Shown: positions 21,135 to 29,986, counted from the stretch's first letter. The stretch is 64,000 bases of DNA from Niveispirillum sp048066115 (GCF_048066115.1 NZ_JBLTYX010000005.1:124001-188000); one strand, 5' to 3'. Notes: generated by a model not told the origin, from the letters alone. Made by a program: numbers and translations.

Positions 21135-21223
21135 CGTAGGTCAGGTCGAGCCATTGGCGAGCCCTGACAAGCGACGGTGCCATTGAATGTCAGGGCTCGC
21201 CTGCGGCTCGACCTGACCTACGG
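21135..21223. repeat. Palindromic repeat family A, copy 2
   Basis: The outer arms CGTAGGTCAGGTCGAGC and GCTCGACCTGACCTACG and the inner arms GCGAGCCCTGACA/TGTCAGGGCTCGC pair almost perfectly. The same element is found at 8771-8862 and 37433-37524. Confidence 0.9.
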
Positions 21224-21292
21224 CAAGATCTTGAGTGTGGCGCTGAAGGAGAATGTGCCGTACGGCGCCGAACCCTGATCGGAGGTGGCAGA

Positions 21293-21490
21293 TTGAGTAG
21301 GGCAATTCCTCCCACCTTGTCTCCAGATCGCGTGGCCGCCATCCAGGCTGGCATTGCCAGGGGACGTGCGGACGCCGCGGCAGGTCGTGTCATCGATGCG
21401 GACACGCTGGAGGCCGAGTTGCGGGCTGAATTCGCAATGGATGCGGACGTGATCGACGTCCGTCAGGACATCCCCAACCCGCGCCTCTGA
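21293..21490 (+). CDS. Small acidic protein, antitoxin-like
   Basis: A 65-residue protein that starts with TTG at 21293; a perfect GGAGG at 21281-21285 with about 8 bases spacing decides this start. The sequence (DRVAAIQAGIARGRADAAAGRVID, then DTLEAELRAEF) resembles the C-terminal half of ParD/RHH-type antitoxins with an Ala-Gly-rich helix and an acidic tail. No toxin gene is adjacent, so it could be an orphan antitoxin or an unrelated small protein. A family A palindrome lies 70 bases upstream. Confidence 0.55.
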   Translation: MSRAIPPTLSPDRVAAIQAGIARGRADAAAGRVIDADTLEAELRAEFAMDADVIDVRQDIPNPRL

Positions 21491-21502
21491 TCCTATACGA
21501 TT

Positions 21503-21543
21503 CCCAAAAAGAAACCGGCGCCCCGTTTCCAGGACGCCGGCTT
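21503..21543 (-). terminator. Intrinsic terminator after ptsN
   Basis: On the minus strand the stem CCGGCG/CGCCGG, with a 14-base loop, is followed by the T-rich tract TTTCTTTTT. It ends the rpoN-hpf-ptsN transcript. Confidence 0.75.
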
Positions 21544-21570
21544 CATAACCTTTACAAACAGACCCAAACC

Positions 21571-22029
21571 TTACGCGGCATTCACCTGTTCGGTCTGGGC
21601 CAGCAGCGCGAACAGGGCGTCGCCAGATTCCGCACCGCGCAGCTTGTCACAGAGCACCGGGTCCCGCAGGGCCCGCGACACGCGTGCCAGGGCCTTCAGG
21701 TGATCAGCACCAGCCCCTTCCGGGGCCAGCAACAGGCAGATCAAATCCACCGGTTGCTCGTCGATCGCCTCGAAATCGACCGGCTTTTCCAGCCGGGCGA
21801 AAATGGCCGTGACGCCGGTCAGGCCCGGCAGCTTGCCATGCGGGATGCCGATGCCACGCCCCACGCCGGTCGTACCCAGGCGTTCACGTTCCACCAACAC
21901 GTCAAAAATGGCCCGTTCATGTTGGCCGGTAAGATCGGCCGCCTTCTTGGCCAGTTCCTGAAGGACCTGCTTTTTGGAGCCGGCCTTCAGGTTCGGGAGG
22001 ATCGCCTCCGGCGTCAAAAGATCATTCAT
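21571..22029 (-). CDS. ptsN: PTS IIA-like nitrogen-regulatory protein
   Basis: PtsN (EIIA-Ntr) is phosphorylated on a His by NPr in the nitrogen PTS and regulates potassium, nitrogen and envelope functions; it does not transport sugar. The 152-residue protein has the PTS_EIIA type-2 fold with GVGRGIGIPHGKLPGL carrying the active His, and LEKPVDFEAIDEQPVDL and LLLAPEGAGADHLKALA. ATG 22029 (MNDLLTPEAI) matches the family; an upstream in-frame ATG at 22083 would add 18 residues of non-homologous sequence. It is the last gene of the rpoN-hpf-ptsN set. Confidence 0.94.
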   Translation of the reverse strand: MNDLLTPEAILPNLKAGSKKQVLQELAKKAADLTGQHERAIFDVLVERERLGTTGVGRGIGIPHGKLPGLTGVTAIFARLEKPVDFEAIDEQPVDLICLLLAPEGAGADHLKALARVSRALRDPVLCDKLRGAESGDALFALLAQTEQVNAA

Positions 22030-22098
22030 CGCTGCCGAAGGGGTTGGGAATGAAGGGGATACGGAACGCAAGGATACAGCCATGGGGAACGCATCACC

Positions 22099-22716
22099 TT
22101 ACTGTTTCACCGACCCTGCCGCCCCGGCAGGGTCCACCCAGCCGATGTTTCCATCGGGCCGGCGATAGATCATGTTCAAGCCGCCATGTCCGCGGTTCCG
22201 GAACATCAACGCCGGCAAATCCGCAAGGTCCAGGCGCATCACGGCTTCACTGACCGTCAGCATTTCGATGGATGTTTCCATCTCCGCGACGACCATGCCG
22301 TGATGCCCGTTCACCTCCGGTGCCGGCGCTTCATCCGCCTCATAATCGTCGGAATCCGTTTCGGCTTCAAGGATGTACTTGCGGGCGGGTTGGACCGGCA
22401 GCTGCGCGATGGTCGTCCGCTCATGATGGTCCTTCAGGCGACGCTTGTACCGGCGCAGCCGCTTGGCGACGCGATCGGCGGCCTCGTCGAAGGCGGGATA
22501 GGGTTCGGTCGCCTCCGCATTGGATTGCAACAGAATCCCACGGCCCACATGGACCTGGATATCCGCCTTGTAGAGATGCGCATCCTTGGAAAGGATGACG
22601 GTCGCCTCCATGGGGTTGCCGAAATATTTTCCGACCATCGATGCCAGCTGATCCTTTACATGGGTCCGCAGAGCATCGCCCACATCCAGTTGCTTGCCTT
22701 TGACGGTGACTTGCAT
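22099..22716 (-). CDS. hpf: Ribosome hibernation promoting factor, long form
   Basis: The 205-residue protein has the N-terminal S30AE (RaiA) ribosome-binding domain (MQVTVKGKQLDVGDALRTHV to KRLRRYKRRLKDHH) and the C-terminal dimerisation domain (SEAVMRLDLADLPALMFRN, with MIYRRPDGNIGWVDP). Long-form HPF alone can form 100S ribosome dimers in stationary phase. A linker with acidic and Ala-rich segments separates the two domains. An AGG lies upstream of ATG 22716. Position between rpoN and ptsN is conserved across proteobacteria. Confidence 0.95.
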   Translation of the reverse strand: MQVTVKGKQLDVGDALRTHVKDQLASMVGKYFGNPMEATVILSKDAHLYKADIQVHVGRGILLQSNAEATEPYPAFDEAADRVAKRLRRYKRRLKDHHERTTIAQLPVQPARKYILEAETDSDDYEADEAPAPEVNGHHGMVVAEMETSIEMLTVSEAVMRLDLADLPALMFRNRGHGGLNMIYRRPDGNIGWVDPAGAAGSVKQ

Positions 22717-22829
22717 ATTCGACCTGTCGTTTCAGGGCGCATGACCAGACCCGAAGGAACCATCTTCCTGGAACCGGCATCCAGACCGGGAGTCCCAGAA
22801 CGGTATTCCTTCAGCGGCCAGCGCAGGGG

Positions 22830-24362
22830 TTACAACCCAAGGGCCTTTTCCCGACGGCGCTGGACTGAAGAGGGGATCTTCATACCCTCACGATACTTTG
22901 CCACCGTCCGCCGCGCAATGTCGATCCCGTCGGCACGCAGGATTTCGACAATTTTATCATCCGACAGCGTGTCATCCGGCTTCTCCGCATCGATAAGGGC
23001 CTTGATGCGATAACGCACGGCCTCGGCCGAATGTGCCGCCTGTCCGTCGGCACCTTGGATGGCGGAGGTAAAAAAGTATTTAAGTTCAAAGACTCCGCGC
23101 GGGCTGGACAGGAACTTATTGGTGGTAACCCGGCTGACGGTGCTTTCATGCATGCCGATGGCCTCCGCGATGTCGCGCAGGATCAGGGGCTTCATGAACT
23201 GCAATCCGTGCAGGAAGAAGGCATCCTGCTGGCGCACGATCTCCGTCGCCACCTTCAGGATGGTGTTGGCCCGCTGGTGCAGGCTTTTCACCAGCCAGCT
23301 CGCCGACTGGAACTGCTCGGCGATATATTCCTTGTCCTGTTTGCTGCGGGCACCCGTATTGACGCGGCTGTGATAACGCTGGTTGACCAGGACGCGCGGC
23401 AGCGTCTCGGTATTCAACTCCACCACCCAACCGCCGCCGGGGCTGGCGCGCATCAGGATGTCCGGCACCACCGTCTGCACCGGCTCGAAATCGAAGGACA
23501 GCGCCGGCTTGGGGTTCAGCGCCTTGATCTCCGCCACCATGTCGGACAGATCTTCGGCGTCGCAGCCGCAGACCTTCAGCAATTGCTGGAGATTGCGCGC
23601 GGCCAGCAGGGGCAGGTTGTTCAGCAGCGCCTGCATGCAGGGGTCCAGGCGGTTCTTTTCCCGCAGCTGGATGGACAGACATTCCGACAGGGTGCGGGCG
23701 AACACGCCGGCGGGATCGAAGCGCTGCAGGCGCTTCAGCACCGTTTCCACCTGGTCCAGCCCACAGCCCAGCTGGGCCGCCACCTCCTCCAGGTTGCCGG
23801 TGAGATACCCGGCCTCGTCCAGGTGATCCATCAGGGCGTAGGCGACCATACGGTCGAACCTGTCGCCCAAATCCATGGTGATCTGTTCTTCCAGATGATC
23901 GCGCAGCTTCGGCCGCTCGGTCAGGGTCGCCTCGAACCCCTCGCCATCATCCTCGAACCCGCCGCTGCGTGAGGACCAGTCGCCGAACTGTTCCCCCGAC
24001 CCCAGCCCCGCGCTCTCCATGTCGGCGGCGGAGCTGTTGGTATAGACATTCTCGTAATCGGTATCGAGCGGCGCGTCGCTGGACGATCCCATGCGGTCGC
24101 TGGTGGCCAGTTCCACCGTGTCGGCGACGCGGGTCTCATTCACCGGGGCCGCCACCTCTTCCCGGTCCACGCCGGTGGTGGGGGCATCATTCCAATCGCC
24201 ACCATCGTCACGTTCCAGCAGCGGGTTGCGCTCCAGTTCCGCATCGACATATTCGGCAAGTTCGATGTTGGACAATTGCAGCAGCTTGATCGCCTGCTGC
24301 AATTGCGGCGTCATGACCAGCGACTGTGCCTGGCGGATATCGAGCCGTTGCTGGAGCGCCAT
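22830..24362 (-). CDS. rpoN: RNA polymerase sigma-54 factor
   Basis: RpoN directs transcription from -24/-12 promoters activated by NtrC/NifA-type ATPases. The 510-residue protein opens with the Gln/Leu-rich region I (MALQQRLDIRQAQSLVMTPQ), followed by an acidic region II, a core-binding region, a helix-turn-helix (VSRVTTNKFLSSPRGVFELK) and the RpoN box ARRTVAKYRE near the C-terminus. ATG 24362 matches the family start; the frame stays open a further 91 codons upstream but that part is Pro/Arg-rich and not homologous. In most relatives rpoN directly follows lptB; here a divergent MFS gene lies between. Confidence 0.96.
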   Translation of the reverse strand: MALQQRLDIRQAQSLVMTPQLQQAIKLLQLSNIELAEYVDAELERNPLLERDDGGDWNDAPTTGVDREEVAAPVNETRVADTVELATSDRMGSSSDAPLDTDYENVYTNSSAADMESAGLGSGEQFGDWSSRSGGFEDDGEGFEATLTERPKLRDHLEEQITMDLGDRFDRMVAYALMDHLDEAGYLTGNLEEVAAQLGCGLDQVETVLKRLQRFDPAGVFARTLSECLSIQLREKNRLDPCMQALLNNLPLLAARNLQQLLKVCGCDAEDLSDMVAEIKALNPKPALSFDFEPVQTVVPDILMRASPGGGWVVELNTETLPRVLVNQRYHSRVNTGARSKQDKEYIAEQFQSASWLVKSLHQRANTILKVATEIVRQQDAFFLHGLQFMKPLILRDIAEAIGMHESTVSRVTTNKFLSSPRGVFELKYFFTSAIQGADGQAAHSAEAVRYRIKALIDAEKPDDTLSDDKIVEILRADGIDIARRTVAKYREGMKIPSSVQRRREKALGL

Positions 24363-24708
24363 TCTTGCCGATGGACCTGTTCTGACGGGCGGCTGGCTGC
24401 CGGTTTGCGACGATGCCGGGATACGGGCGTCGACGAAGGTCCTTCCTGGAAAGCCGCCGCCGTCACCCTTGACGGCCTGTCGGCTGGCATACCCCCGTCG
24501 GCTGTTCCCCAGCGAGGCCAAAGGTAAGGCCCAAGCCGCCCGCCCGCAACAGTTAGGCCGGATAGGAGCAAAAATTATTCCATTGCTTTCTGCCGCATTT
24601 TCCTGCTGGAACAACGGTCGAAGGCCAACCGGCATGGATGGACGGCACCAGACCGTCCTCGCCGACAGCGACCTGAACCGGCTTTCCCTCCAGTCTCAGG
24701 ATCAACCG

Positions 24709-26001
24709 ATGTCCATGCCCGAACCGCCGGCCGATGCGCGCCGTGCCGTCTTCGCCAACCGTGATTTCCGCTGGCTGGTGGCCGGCGGCGTCATCTCCAT
24801 GCTGGGCGACCAGTTCACCCTGCTGGCCATGCCCTGGCTGATGCTGAAACTGACGGGTGACAGCCTCGCGCTGGGCCTGGTCCTGGCCATCATGGGCATC
24901 CCGCGCGCCCTGTTCATCCTGGTCGGCGGGGCGCTGACCGACCGCTATTCCTCCCACCGCGTGCTGATGTTGACCAAATACGTCAATACGGCGCTGCTGG
25001 GCCTGCTGGGGGCGTTGGTCTGGATGGATACGCTGCCGCTCTGGCTGCTCTATCCGCTGGCTTTGGGCATCGGGCTGGCCAGCGCCTTCTCCATCCCGGC
25101 CGGCACCTCCATCCTGCCGACCGTCGTGCCGCGTGAACAGCTGGCGGCGGCCAACGGGGTGATGATGGGGCTGCGGCAGATGACGCTGTTGGCCGGTCCC
25201 GCCCTGGCCGGCCTGATGATCGCCCTGTCCGCCGATGGCGGCCATGGCGGCACGGTGGGGGCGAAGGACAGCGGCACCGCCTTGGCTTTCCTGATGGATG
25301 CCGCCAGTTTCGCCCTGTCGGCCTGGACCCTGGCCAAGGTCAAGGCGGTGGTGGCCGATCCGGCGGCCCGCGACACCTCCATCATCCGGTCCATTGGTGA
25401 GGGCTTGCGCCATTTCTGGGGCGACACGCATCTGCGCACGCTCTGCCTCTATTTCGCGGCGGTGACGGCCTGCATTTCCGGCCCGGTGCAGGTGGGGCTG
25501 CCCCTGCTGGTGGATCAGCGGCTGCTGCCGGGCGGGGCGGGGGCGCTGGGCACCATCCTGGCCGCACATGGGGCCGGTACCTTGGTGGGGCTGGCCCTCT
25601 CCGCAGCCCGACCGGGCCTGCGCCTGGGCACGCTGGGCCTGACCATCCTGGCCATCGACATCGTCTGTGGCCTGTTCTTCCTGCCCCTGGCGCTGGTGAC
25701 GGCAACCTGGCAGGTGATGGCGCTGCTGTTCGGGGTGGGTGTCCTGGGCGGCTTCGTCCAGGTACGGGTCTGGACCTGGATGCAGCGGCGGGTGCCGCCC
25801 GCCATGCTGGGCCGGGCCATGGCGCTGTTCATGTTCATCTTCATGGGCGTAGGGCCACTGTCGGCCGCCCTGGCCGGCGCCCTGCTGCGGCAGGTCAGCG
25901 TGACCCAGATGATGGTGGCCACGGGCCTGTTCCTGACCACGCTGGCCCTGGCCGGTATGGTGTTCACGCCCATCAGGCAGGTGCGGGAGGAGGCGGCCTG
26001 A
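24709..26001 (+). CDS. Major facilitator superfamily transporter (enterobactin-exporter-like)
   Basis: A 430-residue integral membrane protein with 12 predicted helices. NRDFRWLVAGGVISMLGDQF at the start and the GGALTDRYSSHRVLM loop 2-3 motif identify MFS_3/EntS-like exporters. The substrate is unknown. ATG 24709 is preceded by AGGA with about 7 bases spacing; ATG 24634 is in frame but less likely. The gene runs opposite to lptB and rpoN and splits a cluster that is otherwise conserved, so it is probably a later insertion. It shares the 346-bp region upstream with rpoN. Confidence 0.9.
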   Translation: MSMPEPPADARRAVFANRDFRWLVAGGVISMLGDQFTLLAMPWLMLKLTGDSLALGLVLAIMGIPRALFILVGGALTDRYSSHRVLMLTKYVNTALLGLLGALVWMDTLPLWLLYPLALGIGLASAFSIPAGTSILPTVVPREQLAAANGVMMGLRQMTLLAGPALAGLMIALSADGGHGGTVGAKDSGTALAFLMDAASFALSAWTLAKVKAVVADPAARDTSIIRSIGEGLRHFWGDTHLRTLCLYFAAVTACISGPVQVGLPLLVDQRLLPGGAGALGTILAAHGAGTLVGLALSAARPGLRLGTLGLTILAIDIVCGLFFLPLALVTATWQVMALLFGVGVLGGFVQVRVWTWMQRRVPPAMLGRAMALFMFIFMGVGPLSAALAGALLRQVSVTQMMVATGLFLTTLALAGMVFTPIRQVREEAA

Positions 26002-26311
26002 GTAAGGCGTGTATTAGTGTATCTATTTTCTATTTACCGGCCTGAGCCGATGCCGCATATGAAAACGGCGGGTCGGAATAGGCCGGCCCGCCGTTCACGG
26101 AGGTAAAGGAGGCATGAAAAGGATGCCCTTTATCCTTGTGCTTCGGGTTCCGTTCTGGCGGGGGCGTGTATTGCACGTCACCGTCATGATCGGCCGGAGC
26201 TAAGGTAGGTGGGTCGGAGCTGGAACTCCGGGCCACTTCCTCTGAGTATAAGAGAAAATGCGTTCGGTTTCTAGTCCCCGGCGTATGCGGTAAGCTGGGG
26301 CCCGAACGTGG
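26002..26311. other. Intergenic region between the MFS gene and lptB
   Basis: About 310 bases between convergent genes, visibly AT-richer in its first 40 bases. A 68-codon minus-strand frame (26030-26236, GTG start) is Pro/Ser/His-rich and has its AGAGGA too close to the start, so I do not call it. No tRNA, repeat or strong terminator is seen. Confidence 0.6.
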
Positions 26312-27088
26312 TTACAGGCTGAACCGTTCGCCCAGATAGACGCGGCGCACATCCTTGTGGGCCACGATCTCCGATGGCTGGCCTTCCATCAGCACGACGC
26401 CATCATGCAGGATATAGGCGCGATCGACGATATCCAGCGTCTCGCGGACATTATGGTCGGTGATCAGCACGCCGATGCCGCGTTCGCGCAGATGGCTGAC
26501 CAGTTCGCGGATCTCGTTCACGGCGATGGGATCGACGCCGGCGAACGGTTCGTCCAGCAGGATGAAATGCGGCTGGCTGGCCAGCGCGCGGGCGATTTCC
26601 GCGCGGCGACGCTCACCGCCCGACAGGGCAAGGGCCGGCGTGCGGCGCAGATGGGTGATGGAGAATTCGGCCAGCAGCTCGTCCAGCCGCTGTTCACGCA
26701 CGTCGCGGTCGGGTTCCACCACTTCCAGCACGGCGCGGATATTGTTCTCCACCGACAGGCCGCGGAAGATGCTGGCTTCCTGTGGCAGATAGCCGATGCC
26801 CAGGCGCGCGCGGCGATACATGGGCAGCGACGTCACCTCCATCCCGTCCAGGGTGATGCTGCCATGGTCGGGCAGGATCAGGCCGGTGATGATGTAGAAG
26901 CAGGTGGTCTTGCCGGCGCCGTTGGGACCCAGCAGTCCCACGGCCTCGCCCCGGTTCACCGACAAGGAGATGTCGCGCAGCACCGGCCGGCCCTTGTAGG
27001 CCTTGCCGATGCGGGACGCCACAAGCCCCGTATTGTCGGTGACCAGCCTGGGGCCGGTCGTGGACGTGTCCTGGGTCGGCTGCGTCAT
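26312..27088 (-). CDS. lptB: LPS export ABC transporter ATP-binding protein
   Basis: LptB powers extraction of lipopolysaccharide from the inner membrane with LptFG and passes it to LptC. The 258-residue ATPase has Walker A GPNGAGKTT, the Q-loop LPQEASIF, the signature LSGGERRRAEIARAL, Walker B FILLDEPFAGVDP and the switch His in ITDHNVRE. The start overlaps the lptA stop by 4 bases, so lptC, lptA and lptB are coupled. The N-terminus carries about 20 extra residues rich in Thr before the ABC core. Confidence 0.97.
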   Translation of the reverse strand: MTQPTQDTSTTGPRLVTDNTGLVASRIGKAYKGRPVLRDISLSVNRGEAVGLLGPNGAGKTTCFYIITGLILPDHGSITLDGMEVTSLPMYRRARLGIGYLPQEASIFRGLSVENNIRAVLEVVEPDRDVREQRLDELLAEFSITHLRRTPALALSGGERRRAEIARALASQPHFILLDEPFAGVDPIAVNEIRELVSHLRERGIGVLITDHNVRETLDIVDRAYILHDGVVLMEGQPSEIVAHKDVRRVYLGERFSL

Positions 27089-28056
27089 GGCTTCTCGCTC
27101 CCCTGCGGGTTGGCGGGCTGGCTGGGCTGCTGCGGCGTACCGCCCTGACCCTGCCGATTGGGAATGAACAGGCCCTGCACGCGGCCATCCGTCGCCGTGG
27201 TACCCGGAGGGCTGCCCGGCGGGGTGGTGGCGGATGCGGTACCCGGCACACGCGATAGAATACGGCTGACACCCGACTTCAGGTCAACCTCCGCGGCGGG
27301 GCCGTTCAGCTGATTCTGCCCACGGGTGATGCGGACATTGCCGGTCAGCAGGGCCTTCTCGCTGTCCAGGTCATAGGTGCCCTTGTCGCCGCGCGCCGTC
27401 TCGGTCTTGGTGGTGATGATGACATTGCCGTTGCCGTCGACACGGGACAGGCCCAGCTTGTCCTGTTTGTCACGGGCCATCAGCGCGACCAGACGGTCGG
27501 CGCGGATACGGTCCTGTGGCCGGGCGGCCAGCGCGTCGCCGCGGGCCACGGCCAGTTCCTGCGTCCGCCAATATTCCAGGCTGTCACGGGCCGTCACCGT
27601 CTCTTGCGGGGTGACCAGGCGCAATCCCTCGCCCGTCAGCACGGCCACCGACCGGTCCAGGTCATAGATGGCGCGCGAACCATGGGCCGTGCGCTCGCCA
27701 TTCTTCAGCTGCACATTGCCTTCGGCCAGCAGGCGATAGACCTCGTTGGCGCCGTTCTGCCCTTTGCGGAAATAGGCTGCCAGCGTATCGGCGGTCAGCA
27801 CCATGTCACCCTGGGTGGCGGTGGCACCGCCCCGCGCGATGGCGACCTGCAATTTCTCGTGATATTCGAACCCGGCCGGGGCATCGACCTCGATCGGCTT
27901 CGATCCGCTGCTGATGGTGAGCGACGGGGTGGCGGCGGCAGGGGCCGGTTCCGGTGCCTGCTGGGCCGTGCCCGTGCCGGCGGCCAGCGCCAGACCCAGC
28001 ACCATGGGTGCCAGCAGCCCGCTCCAACCGATCATCGCCTTTCTCACCGTACTCAT
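27085..28056 (-). CDS. lptA: LPS transport periplasmic bridge protein LptA
   Basis: LptA polymerises into the beta-jellyroll bridge that carries LPS through the periplasm. The 323-residue precursor has an N-terminal signal segment (GWSGLLAPMVLGLALAAG) with probable cleavage after the Ala-rich stretch, then OstA-type repeats including ATQGDMVLTADTLAAYF, NVQLKNGERTAHGSRAIYD and GNVRITRGQNQLNGPAAEVD. It is longer than E. coli LptA because of a central insert and a Pro/Gly-rich C-terminal tail, a common alphaproteobacterial form. It overlaps lptC and lptB by 4 bases each. Confidence 0.94.
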   Translation of the reverse strand: MSTVRKAMIGWSGLLAPMVLGLALAAGTGTAQQAPEPAPAAATPSLTISSGSKPIEVDAPAGFEYHEKLQVAIARGGATATQGDMVLTADTLAAYFRKGQNGANEVYRLLAEGNVQLKNGERTAHGSRAIYDLDRSVAVLTGEGLRLVTPQETVTARDSLEYWRTQELAVARGDALAARPQDRIRADRLVALMARDKQDKLGLSRVDGNGNVIITTKTETARGDKGTYDLDSEKALLTGNVRITRGQNQLNGPAAEVDLKSGVSRILSRVPGTASATTPPGSPPGTTATDGRVQGLFIPNRQGQGGTPQQPSQPANPQGSEKP

Positions 28057-28736
28057 GGCGCCGTTTCCTTCGGCTTGTCGTTACCCTTGGTGCCCGCCTT
28101 GTCGCCGGCGCTGAAGGCGCGCAGCCTTGCATGGCCGGTGAAGACCAGCACGTCGCCATCGTCCAGCACGCGGAAGCCCCCGGCCTCCACCGTGCCCATC
28201 GGCCCCTGGCCCTCCACGGGCCGGTTGCCCCAGGCGATCCCCTTCTTCACGTCCAGCACCGCTTCCTGCGTGCGCAGCTCATAGCCGGAGCCATGGAAGA
28301 AGGAGACGGTGCCATCCAGGGCCAGCACCTGATTGTCCTGGTCGTACTTGCCCTTGTCGGCGGCCACCGACAGCCAAGTACCACGCTTCAGCGTGATGTC
28401 GGCCTGCGGCACCGACAGATCCACGGTGGAACGCCCGCCGCCCTGTTGTGCCGCGCGCTGGGCCCGGATCTCGAACGGCTGGTCGCCGGTGTCGGTGCCC
28501 AGATAGCGGGCCTGGGTCAGTTCCAGGTCGCCCTGGGCCGGGCCCGGCCGCGACTTGTCCGACGATCCGCTGAACAGGGGCCAGATGAAGATGGTCAGCA
28601 GCACCACGCCCGCCACCGCCGGCAGGGCCACCCGCGCCACCCGCACCGCCTTGCTGTGGGCGTACGGGTCCCGTCCACCGCCTGCCGGCTGGCGTGCCGT
28701 GGTCGGCCGGTTGGACGGGGCTTGGGGAGTGGCCAT
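28053..28736 (-). CDS. lptC: LPS export protein LptC
   Basis: LptC is the single-pass inner-membrane partner that accepts LPS from LptB2FG and hands it to LptA. The 227-residue protein has a basic cytoplasmic N-terminus, one membrane helix (VARVALPAVAGVVLLTIFIW, about residues 32-51) and a periplasmic beta-jellyroll domain with DLELTQARYLGTD and LDVKKGIAWGNRPVEGQG. ATG 28736 is chosen because upstream codons are Cys/Arg-rich and unlike the family. The stop overlaps lptA by 4 bases. Confidence 0.93.
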   Translation of the reverse strand: MATPQAPSNRPTTARQPAGGGRDPYAHSKAVRVARVALPAVAGVVLLTIFIWPLFSGSSDKSRPGPAQGDLELTQARYLGTDTGDQPFEIRAQRAAQQGGGRSTVDLSVPQADITLKRGTWLSVAADKGKYDQDNQVLALDGTVSFFHGSGYELRTQEAVLDVKKGIAWGNRPVEGQGPMGTVEAGGFRVLDDGDVLVFTGHARLRAFSAGDKAGTKGNDKPKETAP

Positions 28737-28858
28737 CGGCAGGAGAAGGGTCCTTCGGGTACGGGTGCTTGAACCAGGGTGCCAGCAGATGACAGAACAG
28801 AAGGGCATTTCTGTGACGAGCCGCACAGGGACGGCCGGCCATGCCCGCGACGCTGGGC

Positions 28859-29473
28859 TCAGTGCGAGAAGATATCGGGTTCTTCCCAGCCCAGCAGGTC
28901 CAGCTTGCCACGCGCCGGCAGGAAGGCGAAGCAGGCCTCCGCGATCTCGCGGCGCCCCTCACGGTCCAGCAGCGCGTCCAGCTTGGCCTTGATCTGGTGC
29001 AGGTACAAAACGTCGGACGCGGCGTATTTCAGCTGCTCCTCGTTCAGGTCCGCCGCACCCCAGTCGCTGGATTGCTGCTGCTTGGACAGCTCGATGCCCG
29101 TCAGTTCCTTGCACAGGTCCTTCAACCCGTGGCGGTCGGTGGAAGTACGGACCAGCTTGGAGGTGACCTTGGTGCAATAGACCGGTGCGCAGGTGATGCC
29201 CAGCGCCTTGTACAGCACCGCCACGTCGAAGCGGGCGAAGTGGAACAGCTTCAGCACCTTGGGATCGGACAGCAGGCGGGCCAGGTTCGGCGCGCTGGTC
29301 TGGCCCTTGGTGATCTGCACCAGATGCGCGTTGCCGTCACCCGACGACAGCTGCACCAGGCACAGCCGGTCGCGGTGCGGGTTCAGGCCCATGGTCTCCG
29401 TATCGACGGCGACGACGGGGCCCAGATCAAGGCCATCGGGCAGGTCACCGACATAAAGGGAGGTCTGGGACAT
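28859..29473 (-). CDS. nrnC: NrnC-type 3'-5' exoribonuclease (short RNase D-like)
   Basis: A 204-residue DEDD-fold nuclease consisting of only the exonuclease domain: VVAVDTETMGL (Exo I, Asp and Glu), KLFHFARFDVAVL (Exo II, Asp) and YAASDVLYLHQI (Exo III, Tyr and Asp). Full RNase D has additional HRDC domains that are missing here. In alphaproteobacteria this short form is NrnC, which degrades oligoribonucleotides including diribonucleotides such as pGpG and takes the place of oligoribonuclease. ATG 29473 (MSQTSLYVG) is the likely start. It precedes lptC by 122 bases on the same strand. Confidence 0.92.
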   Translation of the reverse strand: MSQTSLYVGDLPDGLDLGPVVAVDTETMGLNPHRDRLCLVQLSSGDGNAHLVQITKGQTSAPNLARLLSDPKVLKLFHFARFDVAVLYKALGITCAPVYCTKVTSKLVRTSTDRHGLKDLCKELTGIELSKQQQSSDWGAADLNEEQLKYAASDVLYLHQIKAKLDALLDREGRREIAEACFAFLPARGKLDLLGWEEPDIFSH

Positions 29474-29583
29474 CGGGTGCGTTCCTTCGCGGGCAGGCAA
29501 ATGTTCATCTTCCTTATCGGTTGCCGGCGCGGCTGTCGCAAGGGGTGATGCCGCAAGGGTCCGATGCGGGAGGTCCAGAAACG

Positions 29584-29617
29584 CTTAAGGCCGCCGGAGC
29601 TAACCGGCGGCCTTAAG
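29584..29617 (-). terminator. Terminator of the downstream tRNA-Leu copy
   Basis: Perfect 14-bp stem CTTAAGGCCGCCGG/CCGGCGGCCTTAAG with a 6-base loop, followed on the minus strand by CGTTTCT, 15 bases beyond the tRNA 3' end. Confidence 0.8.
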
Positions 29618-29632
29618 TGCGTTACATCGGAA

Positions 29633-29717
29633 TGGTGCCCAGAAGAGGACTCGAACCTCCACACCTTGCGGTACAGGTACCTGAAACCTGCGCGTCTACC
29701 AATTCCGCCATCTGGGC
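29633..29717 (-). tRNA. tRNA-Leu(CAG), copy 1
   Basis: An 85-nt tRNA on the minus strand with acceptor stem GCCCAGA/TCTGGGC, discriminator A and encoded CCA, the D-arm GGCGGAATTGGTAGACGC, an anticodon arm CAGGT-TTCAGGT-ACCTG with anticodon CAG, a short variable arm typical of class II tRNAs and the T-arm GGTTCGAGTCC. It decodes CUG leucine codons, the most used in a high-GC genome. Confidence 0.97.
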
Positions 29718-29851
29718 GTTTTCCGAACCGTCGCTTCCCATCGTTACCGGAGGGCGGCGCGTCGTGGGGCGGGTGTATAACGGGGGGATGAGGGGGCGTC
29801 AACAGGTTTTATTCGGAAATTCCGGAAGGTCGGCGCCAGGGTCCAGAAACG

Positions 29852-29885
29852 CTTAAGGCCGCCGGAGCTAACCGGCGGCCTTAAG
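29852..29885 (-). terminator. Terminator of the upstream tRNA-Leu copy
   Basis: Identical 14-bp stem (CTTAAGGCCGCCGG/CCGGCGGCCTTAAG) to the hairpin at 29584-29617, followed by the same CGTTTCT on the minus strand. Confidence 0.8.
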
Positions 29886-29901
29886 TGCGTTACATCGGGA
29901 A

Positions 29902-29986
29902 TGGTGCCCAGAAGAGGACTCGAACCTCCACACCTTGCGGTACAGGTACCTGAAACCTGCGCGTCTACCAATTCCGCCATCTGGGC
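29902..29986 (-). tRNA. tRNA-Leu(CAG), copy 2
   Basis: Same 85-nt sequence as the copy at 29633-29717, including anticodon CAG and encoded CCA. It has its own terminator and a diverged leader, so each copy is probably a separate transcription unit. Confidence 0.97.

Noticed and set aside
26030..26236. A 68-codon minus-strand frame with GTG start near lptB
   Set aside because: The candidate ribosome-binding site directly abuts the GTG, the peptide is Pro/Ser-rich with no family pattern, and nothing else supports translation.
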